Notes under the pieces: generated by a model
Database searches by the model: none
What the model saw: the letters and a program-made list of their open reading frames with translations, nothing else
What the model was told of the DNA's origin: nothing
Source of the DNA: UBA288 sp050178135
GTDB taxonomy: Archaea; Halobacteriota; Methanomicrobia; Methanomicrobiales; Methanospirillaceae
Direction of reading: 5' to 3'
Assembly: GCA_050178135.1 (NCBI GenBank)
Contig: JBFXGJ010000008.1
Coordinates: 1 to 64,000, forward strand
DNA: 64,000 bases
In this document: piece by piece, positions 25,605 to 34,817 of the stretch
Numbering within the stretch: position 1 is the stretch's first letter
Layout: every line of letters begins with the position of its first letter
Translations under genes and position numbers: made by a program

Positions 25605-26399
25605 TCAGTCCTCGACGCTGTTGTGGGCCGAGTCCACCATCTGCCGGGCCGCCTTGGTCTTCGCCTTCACCTGGACGAGCTCGCCGGCCTCGAGTGCGGC
25701 GTCCGCCTCCTCGTAGAGCTTCAGCGCCCGGTCGATACGGGCCTTCGCCTTTCCTATCTTCTTTCCCTCGTCGGCGAGCAGTTCCAGTTCCTCGCCGAAC
25801 GCCAGGGCGTCGCCGTAGACGTCCTCGAGCTCGTTCCGGAGGTCGGCGATCGTGCCCTCTTCCTGCTCGCGCCTCTCCCGGGCCCGCTCCTTGAGTGCCT
25901 CTTTCGCCGAGTCCTGGCCCTGCTGGATGTACTGGAGCTCGTCCTCGACGGTCTTCGCCGCCTCTGCGAGCACCTCCGCGAACCGGGTGCGCTCCTGCTT
26001 GGACTCGTCCCACCCGTGGTAGCCCTCCCAGGCTCCGCCGGCGACCGCACCCCCGAGGGCGCCGCCGATCGCGTCCCCGATCGACTGCTCCTTCTTCAGG
26101 ATCCCGCCGAGTGACCCGAGGACGGAGCCGATCGCTCCGCCGGCGAGCGCTCCGACGGCACCACGCTCCACCTCGCGCCGGTAGCGTTTCACCTGGTAGC
26201 TCGCCTTCACGTCGCGGCCCGAGACGGAGACCTCGAGCGAGCCCTCCTCGTCCGTGTGCTTCACATCCATCCTCCCGCGACCCTCCTCGAGTTCCTCGTG
26301 CGTGATCTCGGTACCGCGAAGGGCGAGCTGGCTCATCAACCGCTCAACGAATTCGTCGTAGAGGGACCCGACGCCCTGGGCATAGTAGATGAACGGCAT
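25605..26399 (-). CDS. hypothetical protein with glycine-zipper segment and coiled coil
   Basis: 264 residues, no recognised family. Residues 1-75 are globular. Residues 80-125 form a Gly/Ala-rich segment (GALAGGAIGSVLGSLGG, then GGALGGAVAGGAWEG) like glycine-zipper motifs that insert in or lie on membranes. Residues 135-264 are highly charged and helical (KEALKERARERREQEEG), likely a coiled coil. No signal peptide. It converges on the kinase pseudogene and is separated from the aminotransferase by 56 nt. Confidence 0.65.
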   Translation of the reverse strand: MPFIYYAQGVGSLYDEFVERLMSQLALRGTEITHEELEEGRGRMDVKHTDEEGSLEVSVSGRDVKASYQVKRYRREVERGAVGALAGGAIGSVLGSLGGILKKEQSIGDAIGGALGGAVAGGAWEGYHGWDESKQERTRFAEVLAEAAKTVEDELQYIQQGQDSAKEALKERARERREQEEGTIADLRNELEDVYGDALAFGEELELLADEGKKIGKAKARIDRALKLYEEADAALEAGELVQVKAKTKAARQMVDSAHNSVED

Positions 26400-26455
26400 A
26401 TACGATGGTGGACCCTGCAGGTCTAAAAAGGGAATGGCGCCCGGACTGGAACGGC

Positions 26456-27586
26456 TCAGTCGAGCGCCGCCACCCGATCCATCGCCTCAGCCAGGCGGGG
26501 AAGGGCGGCGGCGTAGCTGATCCGGAGCCAGCCCGGCGCGTGGAAGGCCGAACCGGGCGTCACTGCGACACGGGCTTCGTCCAGCCACCGGGAGGCGATC
26601 GCGACGTCGTCACCGCCGACCTCCAGGAACGCGTAGAACGCGCCGTCCGCCGGCGCCGTCCGGTAGCCCATCCCGGCAAGCCGCCCGAGCACGTACCGCC
26701 GCCGCTCGTCGAAGGCCAGGCGCATCTCCTCCACCGGGGACTGGTCACCCGTCAGGGCCGCGACGCCCCCGTGCATCACGAACGTCACCGCCTGGCTCGT
26801 CGTGTGGCCCTGCACCCGCGCCATGTAGTCGATCACCGGCTTCGGCCCCACCGCCCAGCCGAGCCGCCACCCGGTCATCGCGTACGCCTTCGAGAAGCCG
26901 TTCACCGTCACCGTCAGCTCCGCCATCCCCGGCAGGGAGGCAAGCGAGACGGGGGTGACGCCGTAGACGAGCCGTTCGTAGATCTCGTCTGAGAGAGCGA
27001 GGATCCCCCGGTCCCGGCAGACGTCCGCGACGAGGTCGAGCGACCGGCGGTCGAGGACCGCCCCCGATGGGTTGGAGGGCGAGTTGACGATGATCATCCT
27101 CGTCCGGTCCGTCACCGCCTCGAGGAGCGCGTCCGTCACCTGGAAGGTCGACGGGTCGACCGGAACGAAGACCGGAACCCCGTCCGCAAGCCGGGCGCAG
27201 GCCTCGTAGCTGACCCAGTCCGGGGTGAGGATGATCACCTCGTCGCCGGGGTTCAGCACCGCCTGCATCGCCTGGTGGAGCGCGTCCTTCGCACCGGCCG
27301 TCACGATCACCCGGTCGGGCCCGCAGGGGATCCGGTTCCGCGTGGTCGAGACGTCCGCGATCGCCTCGAGGAGCGCCGGCAGGCCGGCCCCGGGAGCGTA
27401 GTGGGTCTCTCCCCGCTGCAGGGCCGCGATGCAGGCCTCGGTGATGTGCGCGGGCGTATCGAAGTCGGGCTCGCCCACCGAGAGGCTGATCACATCCACC
27501 CCGGCCCGCTGGAGCGCCTTCGCCCGGCCGGCGATTGCGAGCGTGGCCGACGGGGCGATCCCCCCGATCCGGGACGAGAGGTTCAT
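26456..27586 (-). CDS. class I/II aminotransferase, aspartate-aminotransferase-like
   Basis: 376 residues, PLP fold type I. ISLSVGEPDFDTP near the N-terminus, SPSNPSGAVLD for substrate and PLP contacts, and NGFSKAYAMTGWRLGW with the Schiff-base Lys are all intact. The branch (AspC/AraT-like) transfers amino groups among aspartate, aromatic amino acids and 2-oxo acids; exact specificity is uncertain. The ATG at 27586 overlaps the ribH stop (ATGA), so it is translated with ribH. Confidence 0.88.
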   Translation of the reverse strand: MNLSSRIGGIAPSATLAIAGRAKALQRAGVDVISLSVGEPDFDTPAHITEACIAALQRGETHYAPGAGLPALLEAIADVSTTRNRIPCGPDRVIVTAGAKDALHQAMQAVLNPGDEVIILTPDWVSYEACARLADGVPVFVPVDPSTFQVTDALLEAVTDRTRMIIVNSPSNPSGAVLDRRSLDLVADVCRDRGILALSDEIYERLVYGVTPVSLASLPGMAELTVTVNGFSKAYAMTGWRLGWAVGPKPVIDYMARVQGHTTSQAVTFVMHGGVAALTGDQSPVEEMRLAFDERRRYVLGRLAGMGYRTAPADGAFYAFLEVGGDDVAIASRWLDEARVAVTPGSAFHAPGWLRISYAAALPRLAEAMDRVAALD

Positions 27587-27990
27587 TGGAGGCGCTGGCA
27601 CATCTTCACGGCCGACTCGACCGCGCGACGGGCGTAATCGATCCGCTCGGTCGCCTCCATCCGGGTCATGCCCGGCCCGGAGATCCCGAGGGCGACCGGC
27701 TTCTCGAACTCGAGCGAGAGGTCGATGATCTTGCGCGCCGCGTGCTGCACCACGATCTCGTCGTGCTGGGTCGCCCCCTCGATCACGCAGCCGATCGTCA
27801 CCACCGCGTCGACCCCGCCCTTCCTGAGCAGCGCCTTGATCGCGAGCGGCATGTCGTACGCGCCGGGGACGTAGAGAACCTCGGTCACCTCGGCACCGAG
27901 GAACTGGGCGTGCTCGCGCGCCTCGATCTCCATCATGTAGGTGATGTCCCGGTTGAACTCCGAGACCACGAATCCGAGCCTGATCGTCAT
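27583..27990 (-). CDS. ribH: 6,7-dimethyl-8-ribityllumazine synthase
   Basis: 135 residues. LGFVVSEFNRDITYMMEIEA, YVPGAYDMPLAIKALL and IGCVIEGATQHDEIV are lumazine synthase motifs, the last including the catalytic His. It condenses ribitylaminouracil with dihydroxybutanone phosphate. The uracil precursor is also the substrate of CofH, so flavin and F420 synthesis branch here. It lies 32 nt downstream of ribC. Confidence 0.94.
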   Translation of the reverse strand: MTIRLGFVVSEFNRDITYMMEIEAREHAQFLGAEVTEVLYVPGAYDMPLAIKALLRKGGVDAVVTIGCVIEGATQHDEIVVQHAARKIIDLSLEFEKPVALGISGPGMTRMEATERIDYARRAVESAVKMCQRLQ

Positions 27991-28022
27991 GTCCTGTCTA
28001 CCTCTGTCTCACTCGATTATCA

Positions 28023-28484
28023 TTATTGCCGCGCCGGCCCCGCGTCCGCGAAGCCCTGCCGCTGGCCCGTGCCGGCCTCGCGCTCCAGGTCCCGCGGCCG
28101 GAGCATCAGGCGGACTGCGTTCGCCGCGTGCTCGCGGGCCCGCTGCTCGGCGAGCCAGGCGAGCTCGTTGTCGGTTTCGGCCTCGTCCTCGTGGACGAAG
28201 ACCTCGATGATATGTTTGTTGGTCATCAGCTGCGCGAGCATCAGCCCCTGCGAGGCCTCGTGCGCGCACATCCGGTCCTTCTCCTTGCCGCCCGGCATCC
28301 CGAGTGCGATCACGATGTCGCACCGCCGCTCTTCGAGCAGTTTCTTACAGGCGACCGGCAGGTCCTTGATCCCGGGCACCGTGTAGCGTTCGATCGCGAC
28401 CGACGCGTGCTTCTTGAGCTCGTCGATCACGTGCGCGCCCATGTTGACCCGGGCGAACGTGGTGTCCGCGACCCCGACCCGCAT
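28023..28484 (-). CDS. ribC: archaeal riboflavin synthase
   Basis: 153 residues beginning MRVGVADTTFARVNMG. It shows the archaeal riboflavin synthase motifs ERYTVPGIKDLPVACKKLL and IALGMPGGKEKDRMCAHEAS. This enzyme is related to lumazine synthase, not to bacterial RibE, and dismutates two lumazines to riboflavin. The ATG is 8 nt after the upstream aminotransferase stop, so ribC, ribH and both aminotransferases form one operon. Confidence 0.93.
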   Translation of the reverse strand: MRVGVADTTFARVNMGAHVIDELKKHASVAIERYTVPGIKDLPVACKKLLEERRCDIVIALGMPGGKEKDRMCAHEASQGLMLAQLMTNKHIIEVFVHEDEAETDNELAWLAEQRAREHAANAVRLMLRPRDLEREAGTGQRQGFADAGPARQ

Positions 28485-28491
28485 GGCCGCC

Positions 28492-29622
28492 TCAGGCGAG
28501 GTGGGCAGCCGCTGCCGCCACCCCGTCCCCGTCGAGGTCACATCCGAGCCGCCCCATCGCCGCCTGGAGCGCCCCGAGGGTCGCGAGCACCTCGGGGGCG
28601 CCGACCGCGCCCATGTGGCCGACGCGGAAGATCGTCCCCTTGAGGTGGTCCTGGCCGCCGGCGATGATCACCCCGAGCTTCTTCACGAGCCCGCGGAGAT
28701 CGCCGTCGATCCTCGTCTCCGGCATCCGGACGGCGGTCACCGTGTTCGAGTAGCCGTGCTGCGCGTCGATCGTCGGGTAGAGCGAGAGGCCCCAGGCCGC
28801 AACCGCGGCGCGGACCGACTGGGCGAGGCGCTGGTGGCGCATCACCCGGTGTTCGATCCCCTCCTCCTCGATCAGCAGCCCCGCCTCGCGGAGCGCGATG
28901 AAGAGCGGGACCGCCGGGGTGTACGGCGTCTCCATCGGCTCCTTCTTCGCGTTCTTCCGGTAGGCGACAAGGTCCAGGTAGTAGGGGCGCTCGTCCGCGA
29001 CCCGCTCCATCGCCCGCTCCGAGAGCGAGACGGCGGCGAGGCCCGCCGGCGCCGCCAGGCACTTCTGGGACCCGACGATCGCGACGTCGACGCCCCAGCG
29101 GTCCGCCTCGACCACGTCGCCGCCGATCGAGGTGACCCCGTCCATGATAAAGAGCGCGTCGTGCTTGCGGCAGAGCCTCCCGACCTCGCGCGCCGGGTTC
29201 AGGATCCCCGCCGAGGTCTCGTTGTGGACCAGGGTGACGACCTCGGCACCCTGCTCGAGGCTCGCAGCGAGGCCGTCGAGGGGCAGCGGCGTCCCCCACG
29301 CCGAGGCGAGCTGCGTCGGCTCGCCGTAGCGCTTCGAGATGTCGAAGAGGCGCTCGCCGAACTTCCCGTTCGTCAGGCAGGCGATCTTCTTCCCGCGCCC
29401 GAAGTTCGCGACGGCGGCCTCCATGCCGGCCGTTCCCGAGCCCGAGATGATCACGATGTCGTTCTCCGTCCCGAACGTGGGTTTCAAGCAGCGGACGCAG
29501 TCCGCGTAGACCGCGCCGAACTCGGCCGAGCGGTGGTTGATCGCCTGCCGGGCCATGGCCAGGCGGACGCGCTCGGGGACCGGGACCGGCCCGGGCAGCA
29601 TCAGCAGGGGTTCCTTCTCCAT
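28492..29622 (-). CDS. class V aminotransferase (alanine-glyoxylate/serine-pyruvate type)
   Basis: 376 residues. MLPGPVPVPERVRLAM at the start, IISGSGTAGMEAAVANF in the PLP site, FIMDGVTSIGGD with the PLP-contacting Asp, and VDVAIVGSQKCLAAPAG with the Schiff-base Lys are diagnostic. The related Methanocaldococcus enzyme has been reported to act as phosphoserine aminotransferase, which would link it to the serA of this window. That is an inference. The start is the ATG at 29622, divergent from purE. Confidence 0.88.
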   Translation of the reverse strand: MEKEPLLMLPGPVPVPERVRLAMARQAINHRSAEFGAVYADCVRCLKPTFGTENDIVIISGSGTAGMEAAVANFGRGKKIACLTNGKFGERLFDISKRYGEPTQLASAWGTPLPLDGLAASLEQGAEVVTLVHNETSAGILNPAREVGRLCRKHDALFIMDGVTSIGGDVVEADRWGVDVAIVGSQKCLAAPAGLAAVSLSERAMERVADERPYYLDLVAYRKNAKKEPMETPYTPAVPLFIALREAGLLIEEEGIEHRVMRHQRLAQSVRAAVAAWGLSLYPTIDAQHGYSNTVTAVRMPETRIDGDLRGLVKKLGVIIAGGQDHLKGTIFRVGHMGAVGAPEVLATLGALQAAMGRLGCDLDGDGVAAAAAHLA

Positions 29623-29670
29623 GACGATTCGTCTCAACTTTATGTGCCGACGGGGCATATACTCTCCCCG

Positions 29671-30060
29671 ATGGTCGACGTCGCCGTCATCGCCGGGTCC
29701 GCCTCGGACGACGCGATCGCCCAAAAAGCGATCGCCGTGCTGGAGGAGCAGGGACTGAGCTACGACCACCGGGTGATCTCCGCGCACCGGGACCCCGACC
29801 TCCTCGAGGAGTATATCCGGGACTCGGACGCCCGCGTCTTCATCTGCATCGCCGGGCTCGCAGCGGCACTCCCCGGGGTCGTCGCGTCCCGGACGGACCG
29901 GCCCGTGATCGGCGTCCCCGTCTCCGGGACGCTCGGCGGGCTCGACTCCCTGCTCTCGATCGTGCAGATGCCGAAGGGCGTGCCCGTCGCCTGCGTCGGG
30001 ATCGATAACGGTGCGAACGCCGCCTGGCTCGCCGTGCGTATCCTGGCGCGGGCTCGGTGA
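29671..30060 (+). CDS. purE: 5-(carboxyamino)imidazole ribonucleotide mutase / AIR carboxylase PurE
   Basis: 129 residues. VAVIAGSASDDAIAQKA binds the phosphate and ISAHRDPDLLEEYI carries the SAHR motif with the catalytic His. The GLDSLLSIVQMPKGVPVA segment completes the family core. It works in purine synthesis. It is shorter than usual PurE (about 160) because the C-terminus is trimmed. No Shine-Dalgarno is seen, and TTTATG near 29640 may be the TATA element of a leaderless mRNA. Confidence 0.9.
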   Translation: MVDVAVIAGSASDDAIAQKAIAVLEEQGLSYDHRVISAHRDPDLLEEYIRDSDARVFICIAGLAAALPGVVASRTDRPVIGVPVSGTLGGLDSLLSIVQMPKGVPVACVGIDNGANAAWLAVRILARAR

Positions 30061-30155
30061 CGGGGACCGCCCCAGCCGGGTTCAACCGGAGATTTTAATA
30101 CAGGAAGATTTATTTTGTGACAGTCACCTTCGCTCACTGATGTGAGGTGACCGAG

Positions 30156-33100
30156 ATGCTCATCAACCGGGTCCTTTTTCTTCTTTTTTTCTCCTGCGCC
30201 CTCATGGGCGCCGCGCTCGCCGCCGAAGTCGCGGTCTGCACCGCTGCCTCCGACCAGTACGATCCCGACACGGACGGCCAGTACGTGGTCTGGGAGGACC
30301 ACCGGGCGAGCCCCTGGCGGGTCTACGTCTACACGATCGATACGGGGACGTCGGCACCGGTCCCCCTGCGGACGGGGAGCCTTGGGCAGGCCCAGCCGGC
30401 GGTCTCGGGAGGACGCGTGGTCTACGTCTCGACCACAGCGACGGGGTACGAGGTCTGCCTCTATTCGATCGCGGGCGGGAGCACGACCGTGGTCCGGTCG
30501 AGCGCGCACCTGCTCGAACGGCCGGACGTCTACGCCGACCTGACCGGGGTGACCGTCGCCTGGGGAGAGTACCGCCAGGACGACCCGTACGGGGCCCCGA
30601 ACAGCGACATCTGGGTGTACCGGAAACCGGCGTTCGGCTTCACGACCACCGCGCAGGTCAGCGACGGCGGGTACGAGTCCGATCCGAGCGTCTCGCGGGA
30701 CTTCATCGCCTGGATGCACAAGGCGGAGGTCCCGGGCCCGGACTCGTACCGCGGGCCCTGCGACATCTACGCGAGGACCGTGAGCGCGGGCACGCCCGTG
30801 CTCGTCAGCACCACGACGCCGGGCGAGCGGAACCTCTTCCCCGACGTCTCGGGCTCGCGGGTCGTCTGGCAGGCACACCCCGAGATCGACGGGTACGGCT
30901 CCAGGGTCCTCCTCGACGACCTCTCGACGACGGGAACGGGGCCGAAGGTCCTCCGGGACGCGGTCACGTCCACGCAGGTCTCACGGCAGCCTGCCGTTTC
31001 CGGCGAGAGGGTCGTGTGCATCGACACCGACTTTTCCGCCGACACGAACGCCCTGAAGGTCCGGGAGCCCGAAACGGACACGTGGTTCGGCCTCGGCCCC
31101 GGCACCGACGCCTCCGTCCCGCGGATCAGCGGGACAACCGTGGTCTGGCAGGACGGGCGGGCCGGGAACCAGGACATCTACCTGGCCCGGACGACGCCGA
31201 CGCCGATCGCGGGCTGCACCGTGATCGACGAGCCCGGATATTACACCCTCACGGCCGACCTTGTCAACTCGGCCTGCCCCTGGGGGATCGCCGTCCTCTG
31301 CTCGGACGTGCTCCTCGACGGCCAGGGCCATAGGATCGACGGCGTCGCGCGGGGCGGGACGAAGGGCATCGCCCTCGACCACGGCCCCATCAGGAACGTG
31401 AACGTCCGGGACCTCCGGGTGAGCGAGTGGGGGTACGGCATCCATGGCGGCCAGTGCAGCAACTCGACCGTCACGAACGTCACGGTCTCGGGGTGTGGGT
31501 ACGGGATCTACCTGGATTGGGAGTGCAACGGCAACCTCGTCGAGTCCTCCACGGTCACCGGCAATCTCTGGGATGGTGTCACGAATCTCGACTACTCCTC
31601 GCTCACCATTCGGGACGGCACGATCGCAGACAACGACGGCAGGGGCATCAGCGGGTTCATGTCAGGGACGACCTGCCGCGACAGCCTGATCGCCCGGAAC
31701 GGCGGTGACGGGATCTATCTCGACCGGGCCACGGTCGAGGTCCACGACTGCCGGATCCTGGACAACGGCGGCGCCGGCGTCCGATTCACCAACGCCGCCG
31801 GGTCGACCATCGCGGGCAGCACGATCGCGGGCCACGCTCTCGGGATCTCGGACCACAACGGGATGGAGGGCGGCGGAAGGACGTGCTACGACAACCACTT
31901 CTACAACACGGTCAACACGGACTCGGACGGCGCGAACACCTGGAACGTCTCGGAGCGGACCGGGCCGAACGTCATCGGCGGCCCCTCGATCGGCGGCAAC
32001 TTCTGGGGCCAGCCCGACGGGCTCGGCTTCTCGCAGACCCACACCGACGCGGACGGCGACGGCTTCTGCGACGAGGCGTTCACGGTCAAACCCGACGAAG
32101 GGGCGGACTTCCCCGCGGCGATCGACCACCTGCCGCTCGCCGCGCCCGATGACACGCCGATCACGAGCTGCACCGTGATCACCGTGCCGGGCCACTACGT
32201 GATCGGGGCCGATATCGTCGACTCGGGCTGCCCGGTCGCGATCGACATCCAGAGCTCGGACGTCCTGCTCGACGGCCAGGGCCACCTGGTCGACGGCCGG
32301 GACACGGCCGGCTCGACGGGGATCCGGGTCACGGCCGACCCTGATGTCCCCCGCGAGAACGTCCAGGTCCGCAACGTCCGGCTGACGGACTGGGAGACCG
32401 GCCTCGCGGCCTTCGCGTGTGACAGCTGCTTCGTCTCGTTCAGCCAGGCGCGGAGCTGCGACATGGGGATCGCACTCGACGAGGGCAGCCGCAACAGCAC
32501 CGTGATCGAGTGCACGGCCGAGGAGAACCTGGCGCGGGGCATCGCCGTACTCACCGACTCGGCCGTCGAGATCCGGAACTGCACGGTTCGGAAGAACATT
32601 GGGAGCGGGATTTACGCCGCCGACTCGGAGGCCGACTGCACCGGAAGCGAGGTCTCCGGCAACCAGGGAGACGGGATCTCCTTCCTGCGGTCCCACGGCG
32701 ACCTCGTGGACAACACGATCCAGAAGAACACGGGGACCGGTATCCTCGGAGACCGGAGCGCCGGGGGGACAATCACGGGCAACCTGGTCACCGGGAACGC
32801 GATCGGGTTCCGGGACACGAGCCCGTCGGGCGAGGGTGGTAAGCGGGAGATCTACAACAACCACTTCAACAACACGGCAAATGCCGAGGGGCTCGCATTC
32901 AACACCTGGAACGTCGCCGAACGGCCCGGGCCGAACATCGTCGGCGGCCCCTCGATCGGCGGCAACTACTGGGCGCTCCCGAACGGGTCGGGCTTCTCCC
33001 AGACCCACCCCGATGGAGACGGCGATGGCTTCTGCGACGCGGCCTACACGATCAACGCCGGTTTTGCCGGGAGCCCCAACGTCGACCACCTCCCGCTCCG

Positions 33101-33344
33101 GGCCCCGGTCGGCCCGGCGGCCCCCGGCCCATTCCCGGGCATGCTCAGGGCCCCGCTGGACCTGGACCACGACGGGAAGTACGAGGACGTGAACGGCAAC
33201 GGCAGGAAGGACTTCGCGGATGTGACGCTCTACTTCACCCAGCTGCAGTGGCTCACGGCGAACGAGCCGCTCGCCGCCTTCGATTACAACGATAACGGCC
33301 GGATAGACTTCGCCGACGTCGTCTGGCTCTTCAACAACCTCTGA
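30156..33344 (+). CDS. giant surface protein: beta-propeller, two beta-helices, C-terminal dockerin
   Basis: 1062 residues. After a signal peptide (1-23) comes a propeller with WEDHRASPWRVYVYT and QDGRAGNQDIYLA repeats (about 25-350). Two right-handed beta-helix (NosD-like) regions follow (about 355-680 and 685-985). Each starts with a CTVI-type strand and ends with GPN(V/I)(I/V)GGPSIGGN(F/Y)W and a DGDGFCD loop. The dockerin-like module fills about 1000-1062 (DVNGNGRKDFADVT, DYNDNGRIDFADVV). GAGGTGA 6 nt upstream selects the ATG at 30156 over the GTG at 30147. Beta-helix domains of this kind often bind or cleave polysaccharide; no catalytic residues were assigned. Confidence 0.82.
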   Translation: MLINRVLFLLFFSCALMGAALAAEVAVCTAASDQYDPDTDGQYVVWEDHRASPWRVYVYTIDTGTSAPVPLRTGSLGQAQPAVSGGRVVYVSTTATGYEVCLYSIAGGSTTVVRSSAHLLERPDVYADLTGVTVAWGEYRQDDPYGAPNSDIWVYRKPAFGFTTTAQVSDGGYESDPSVSRDFIAWMHKAEVPGPDSYRGPCDIYARTVSAGTPVLVSTTTPGERNLFPDVSGSRVVWQAHPEIDGYGSRVLLDDLSTTGTGPKVLRDAVTSTQVSRQPAVSGERVVCIDTDFSADTNALKVREPETDTWFGLGPGTDASVPRISGTTVVWQDGRAGNQDIYLARTTPTPIAGCTVIDEPGYYTLTADLVNSACPWGIAVLCSDVLLDGQGHRIDGVARGGTKGIALDHGPIRNVNVRDLRVSEWGYGIHGGQCSNSTVTNVTVSGCGYGIYLDWECNGNLVESSTVTGNLWDGVTNLDYSSLTIRDGTIADNDGRGISGFMSGTTCRDSLIARNGGDGIYLDRATVEVHDCRILDNGGAGVRFTNAAGSTIAGSTIAGHALGISDHNGMEGGGRTCYDNHFYNTVNTDSDGANTWNVSERTGPNVIGGPSIGGNFWGQPDGLGFSQTHTDADGDGFCDEAFTVKPDEGADFPAAIDHLPLAAPDDTPITSCTVITVPGHYVIGADIVDSGCPVAIDIQSSDVLLDGQGHLVDGRDTAGSTGIRVTADPDVPRENVQVRNVRLTDWETGLAAFACDSCFVSFSQARSCDMGIALDEGSRNSTVIECTAEENLARGIAVLTDSAVEIRNCTVRKNIGSGIYAADSEADCTGSEVSGNQGDGISFLRSHGDLVDNTIQKNTGTGILGDRSAGGTITGNLVTGNAIGFRDTSPSGEGGKREIYNNHFNNTANAEGLAFNTWNVAERPGPNIVGGPSIGGNYWALPNGSGFSQTHPDGDGDGFCDAAYTINAGFAGSPNVDHLPLRAPVGPAAPGPFPGMLRAPLDLDHDGKYEDVNGNGRKDFADVTLYFTQLQWLTANEPLAAFDYNDNGRIDFADVVWLFNNL

Positions 33345-33351
33345 TTTTTTT
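33345..33351 (+). terminator. T7 run immediately after the dockerin gene
   Basis: Seven T residues start at the base after the TGA stop. This is a probable U-tract terminator for the 3.2-kb surface-protein gene. Confidence 0.55.
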
Positions 33352-33442
33352 CTCCGGGCTCCTCTCAGGCGGCACGCGCACGATGGCACGGCTAATTGTT
33401 ATCGTCGAGGGAAGCGAGGGGGCCATCACGAGAGATGTTACC

Positions 33443-33694
33443 ATGGATCAGAGGTCGGGCGACCGGCGCGTCGTGTACCAGCTGGCCGTGATCGGAGTCC
33501 TCGCCGTCGCACTGGTCGCCGTGCTCCTGGCGACGATGGGCGGGGGCACCCCCACGGGCAGGGCGAACGCGACGATGGTACCTTCGATAGCCGCGACCGG
33601 CAGCGCGACCTCTTCCGGAAACCTCATCGCGAACGGATCCGGCACAAGGGCCGCCTCTGGGCGCCCGCCCAATTCGCCCGCCGGACCGGTATGA
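33443..33694 (+). CDS. small membrane-anchored hypothetical protein
   Basis: 83 residues from the ATG at 33443. A charged N-terminus (MDQRSGDRRVVYQ) is followed by one hydrophobic helix (LAVIGVLAVALVAVLLATM) and a Gly/Ser/Thr/Ala-rich tail, the layout of an N-in single-pass protein with a disordered extracellular tail. No family is recognised. Both codon use and topology look real, but the overlap with an antisense frame keeps confidence moderate. Confidence 0.45.
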   Translation: MDQRSGDRRVVYQLAVIGVLAVALVAVLLATMGGGTPTGRANATMVPSIAATGSATSSGNLIANGSGTRAASGRPPNSPAGPV

Positions 33695-33745
33695 GGCGCG
33701 CCTTTATGACGGAGCAGGCACGACGACCTCTCGAGTGATGCCAGG

Positions 33746-34756
33746 ATGGAGCGACGCTATGCCCGACCCCGGCTCGTCGTGAGCCGTTGCCTCGAATTTG
33801 ACGCCTGCCGGTACGACGGCGCGCGGATACCGTCGCCGCTCGTCGCGGCGCTCCGCCCGGTTGCGGACTGCATCCCGGTCTGCCCCGAGGTCGAGATCGG
33901 CCTCGGCATTCCCCGGGAGACGGTCCGGATCGTCCGCGGAGACGACGGGGACCACCTCGTCCAGCCCGCGACGGGACGGGACGTCACGGGCGAGATGCTG
34001 GCCTTCGCCTCCGGTTTCCTCGACCGGTTGCCCCCGCTCGACGGGTTCCTGCTGAAAGGCGGGTCCCCGACCTCGGGGCCGGGCGGGGTCCGGGTCTACC
34101 CGTCCGCGGGGCGATCGGCACCCGTGGCACGGTCGGCCGGCATCTTCGCCCGCGAGGTGATCCGCCGCTTCCCCGGCTTCCAGGTCGAGGACGAACTCCG
34201 GCTCGGCAACGCCAGGGTCCGCGACGCCTTCCTCGCCGCCATCTTCACCCTCGCCGCCTTCCGCCAGGTCGAGTCCGGCGCCGACCGCGAGGAACTCGCA
34301 CGGTTCCACGGGACCAACAAGCTCTACCTCGGCGCGTGCCACCGCGGGCGGACAGGCGAGATGGGGCGGCTCGTGGCCGCGCGGGCACGGGTGCCGGCCG
34401 AAGAACTCTTCGCCCGCTACCGCGAGATGCTCGGCGCCGCCCTCGTGCGGGCGCCTCGCCATACCGCGAACATCGACGTCCTCCTCCACACCCTGGGCCA
34501 CTTCCGCGGGCGCGTCTCGGACGAGGAGCGAGCGCACTGCCTCCGGCTGATCGAGCGCTACCGTGCGGGCCATGCGTACCTCGCCGAGCCGCGGGACCTG
34601 CTCCGCTCCTGGACGATCCGGTTCAACGAGCCGAGCCTGGTCGACCAGACGTTCTTCGCCCCGTTTCCGCCCGAACTCGCCCTCCTTCCCACGGAAGCGA
34701 CCGGGCGGGGCCGGGACCTCTGGCACAACCGGGGGGCGACGGGAGAACCGGACTGA
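33746..34756 (+). CDS. DUF523-DUF1722 (YbgA-like) fusion protein
   Basis: 336 residues. The N-terminal DUF523 domain has RPRLVVSRCLEFDACRYDG and CPEVEIGLGIPRETVRIV with the conserved Cys residues. The C-terminal DUF1722 domain begins near residue 190 (ELARFHGTNKLYLGACH) and includes the LHTLGHFRGRVSDEER helix. The same two-domain order is known in bacteria and methanogens; no biochemical role is established. DUF523 is suspected of binding a metal or thiol. Confidence 0.87.
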   Translation: MERRYARPRLVVSRCLEFDACRYDGARIPSPLVAALRPVADCIPVCPEVEIGLGIPRETVRIVRGDDGDHLVQPATGRDVTGEMLAFASGFLDRLPPLDGFLLKGGSPTSGPGGVRVYPSAGRSAPVARSAGIFAREVIRRFPGFQVEDELRLGNARVRDAFLAAIFTLAAFRQVESGADREELARFHGTNKLYLGACHRGRTGEMGRLVAARARVPAEELFARYREMLGAALVRAPRHTANIDVLLHTLGHFRGRVSDEERAHCLRLIERYRAGHAYLAEPRDLLRSWTIRFNEPSLVDQTFFAPFPPELALLPTEATGRGRDLWHNRGATGEPD

Positions 34757-34817
34757 TGGGGGCGCACCGAAATCGTCATCCGGCAGGAGTCGGTATACTC
34801 CGTCGGGTCGACCGGTC

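Noticed and set aside
31662..33389. 575-codon minus-strand frame opposite the giant dockerin protein
   Set aside because: Shadow of the real gene; Val/Arg/Asp-rich with no domain, while the plus strand encodes clear beta-helix and dockerin motifs.
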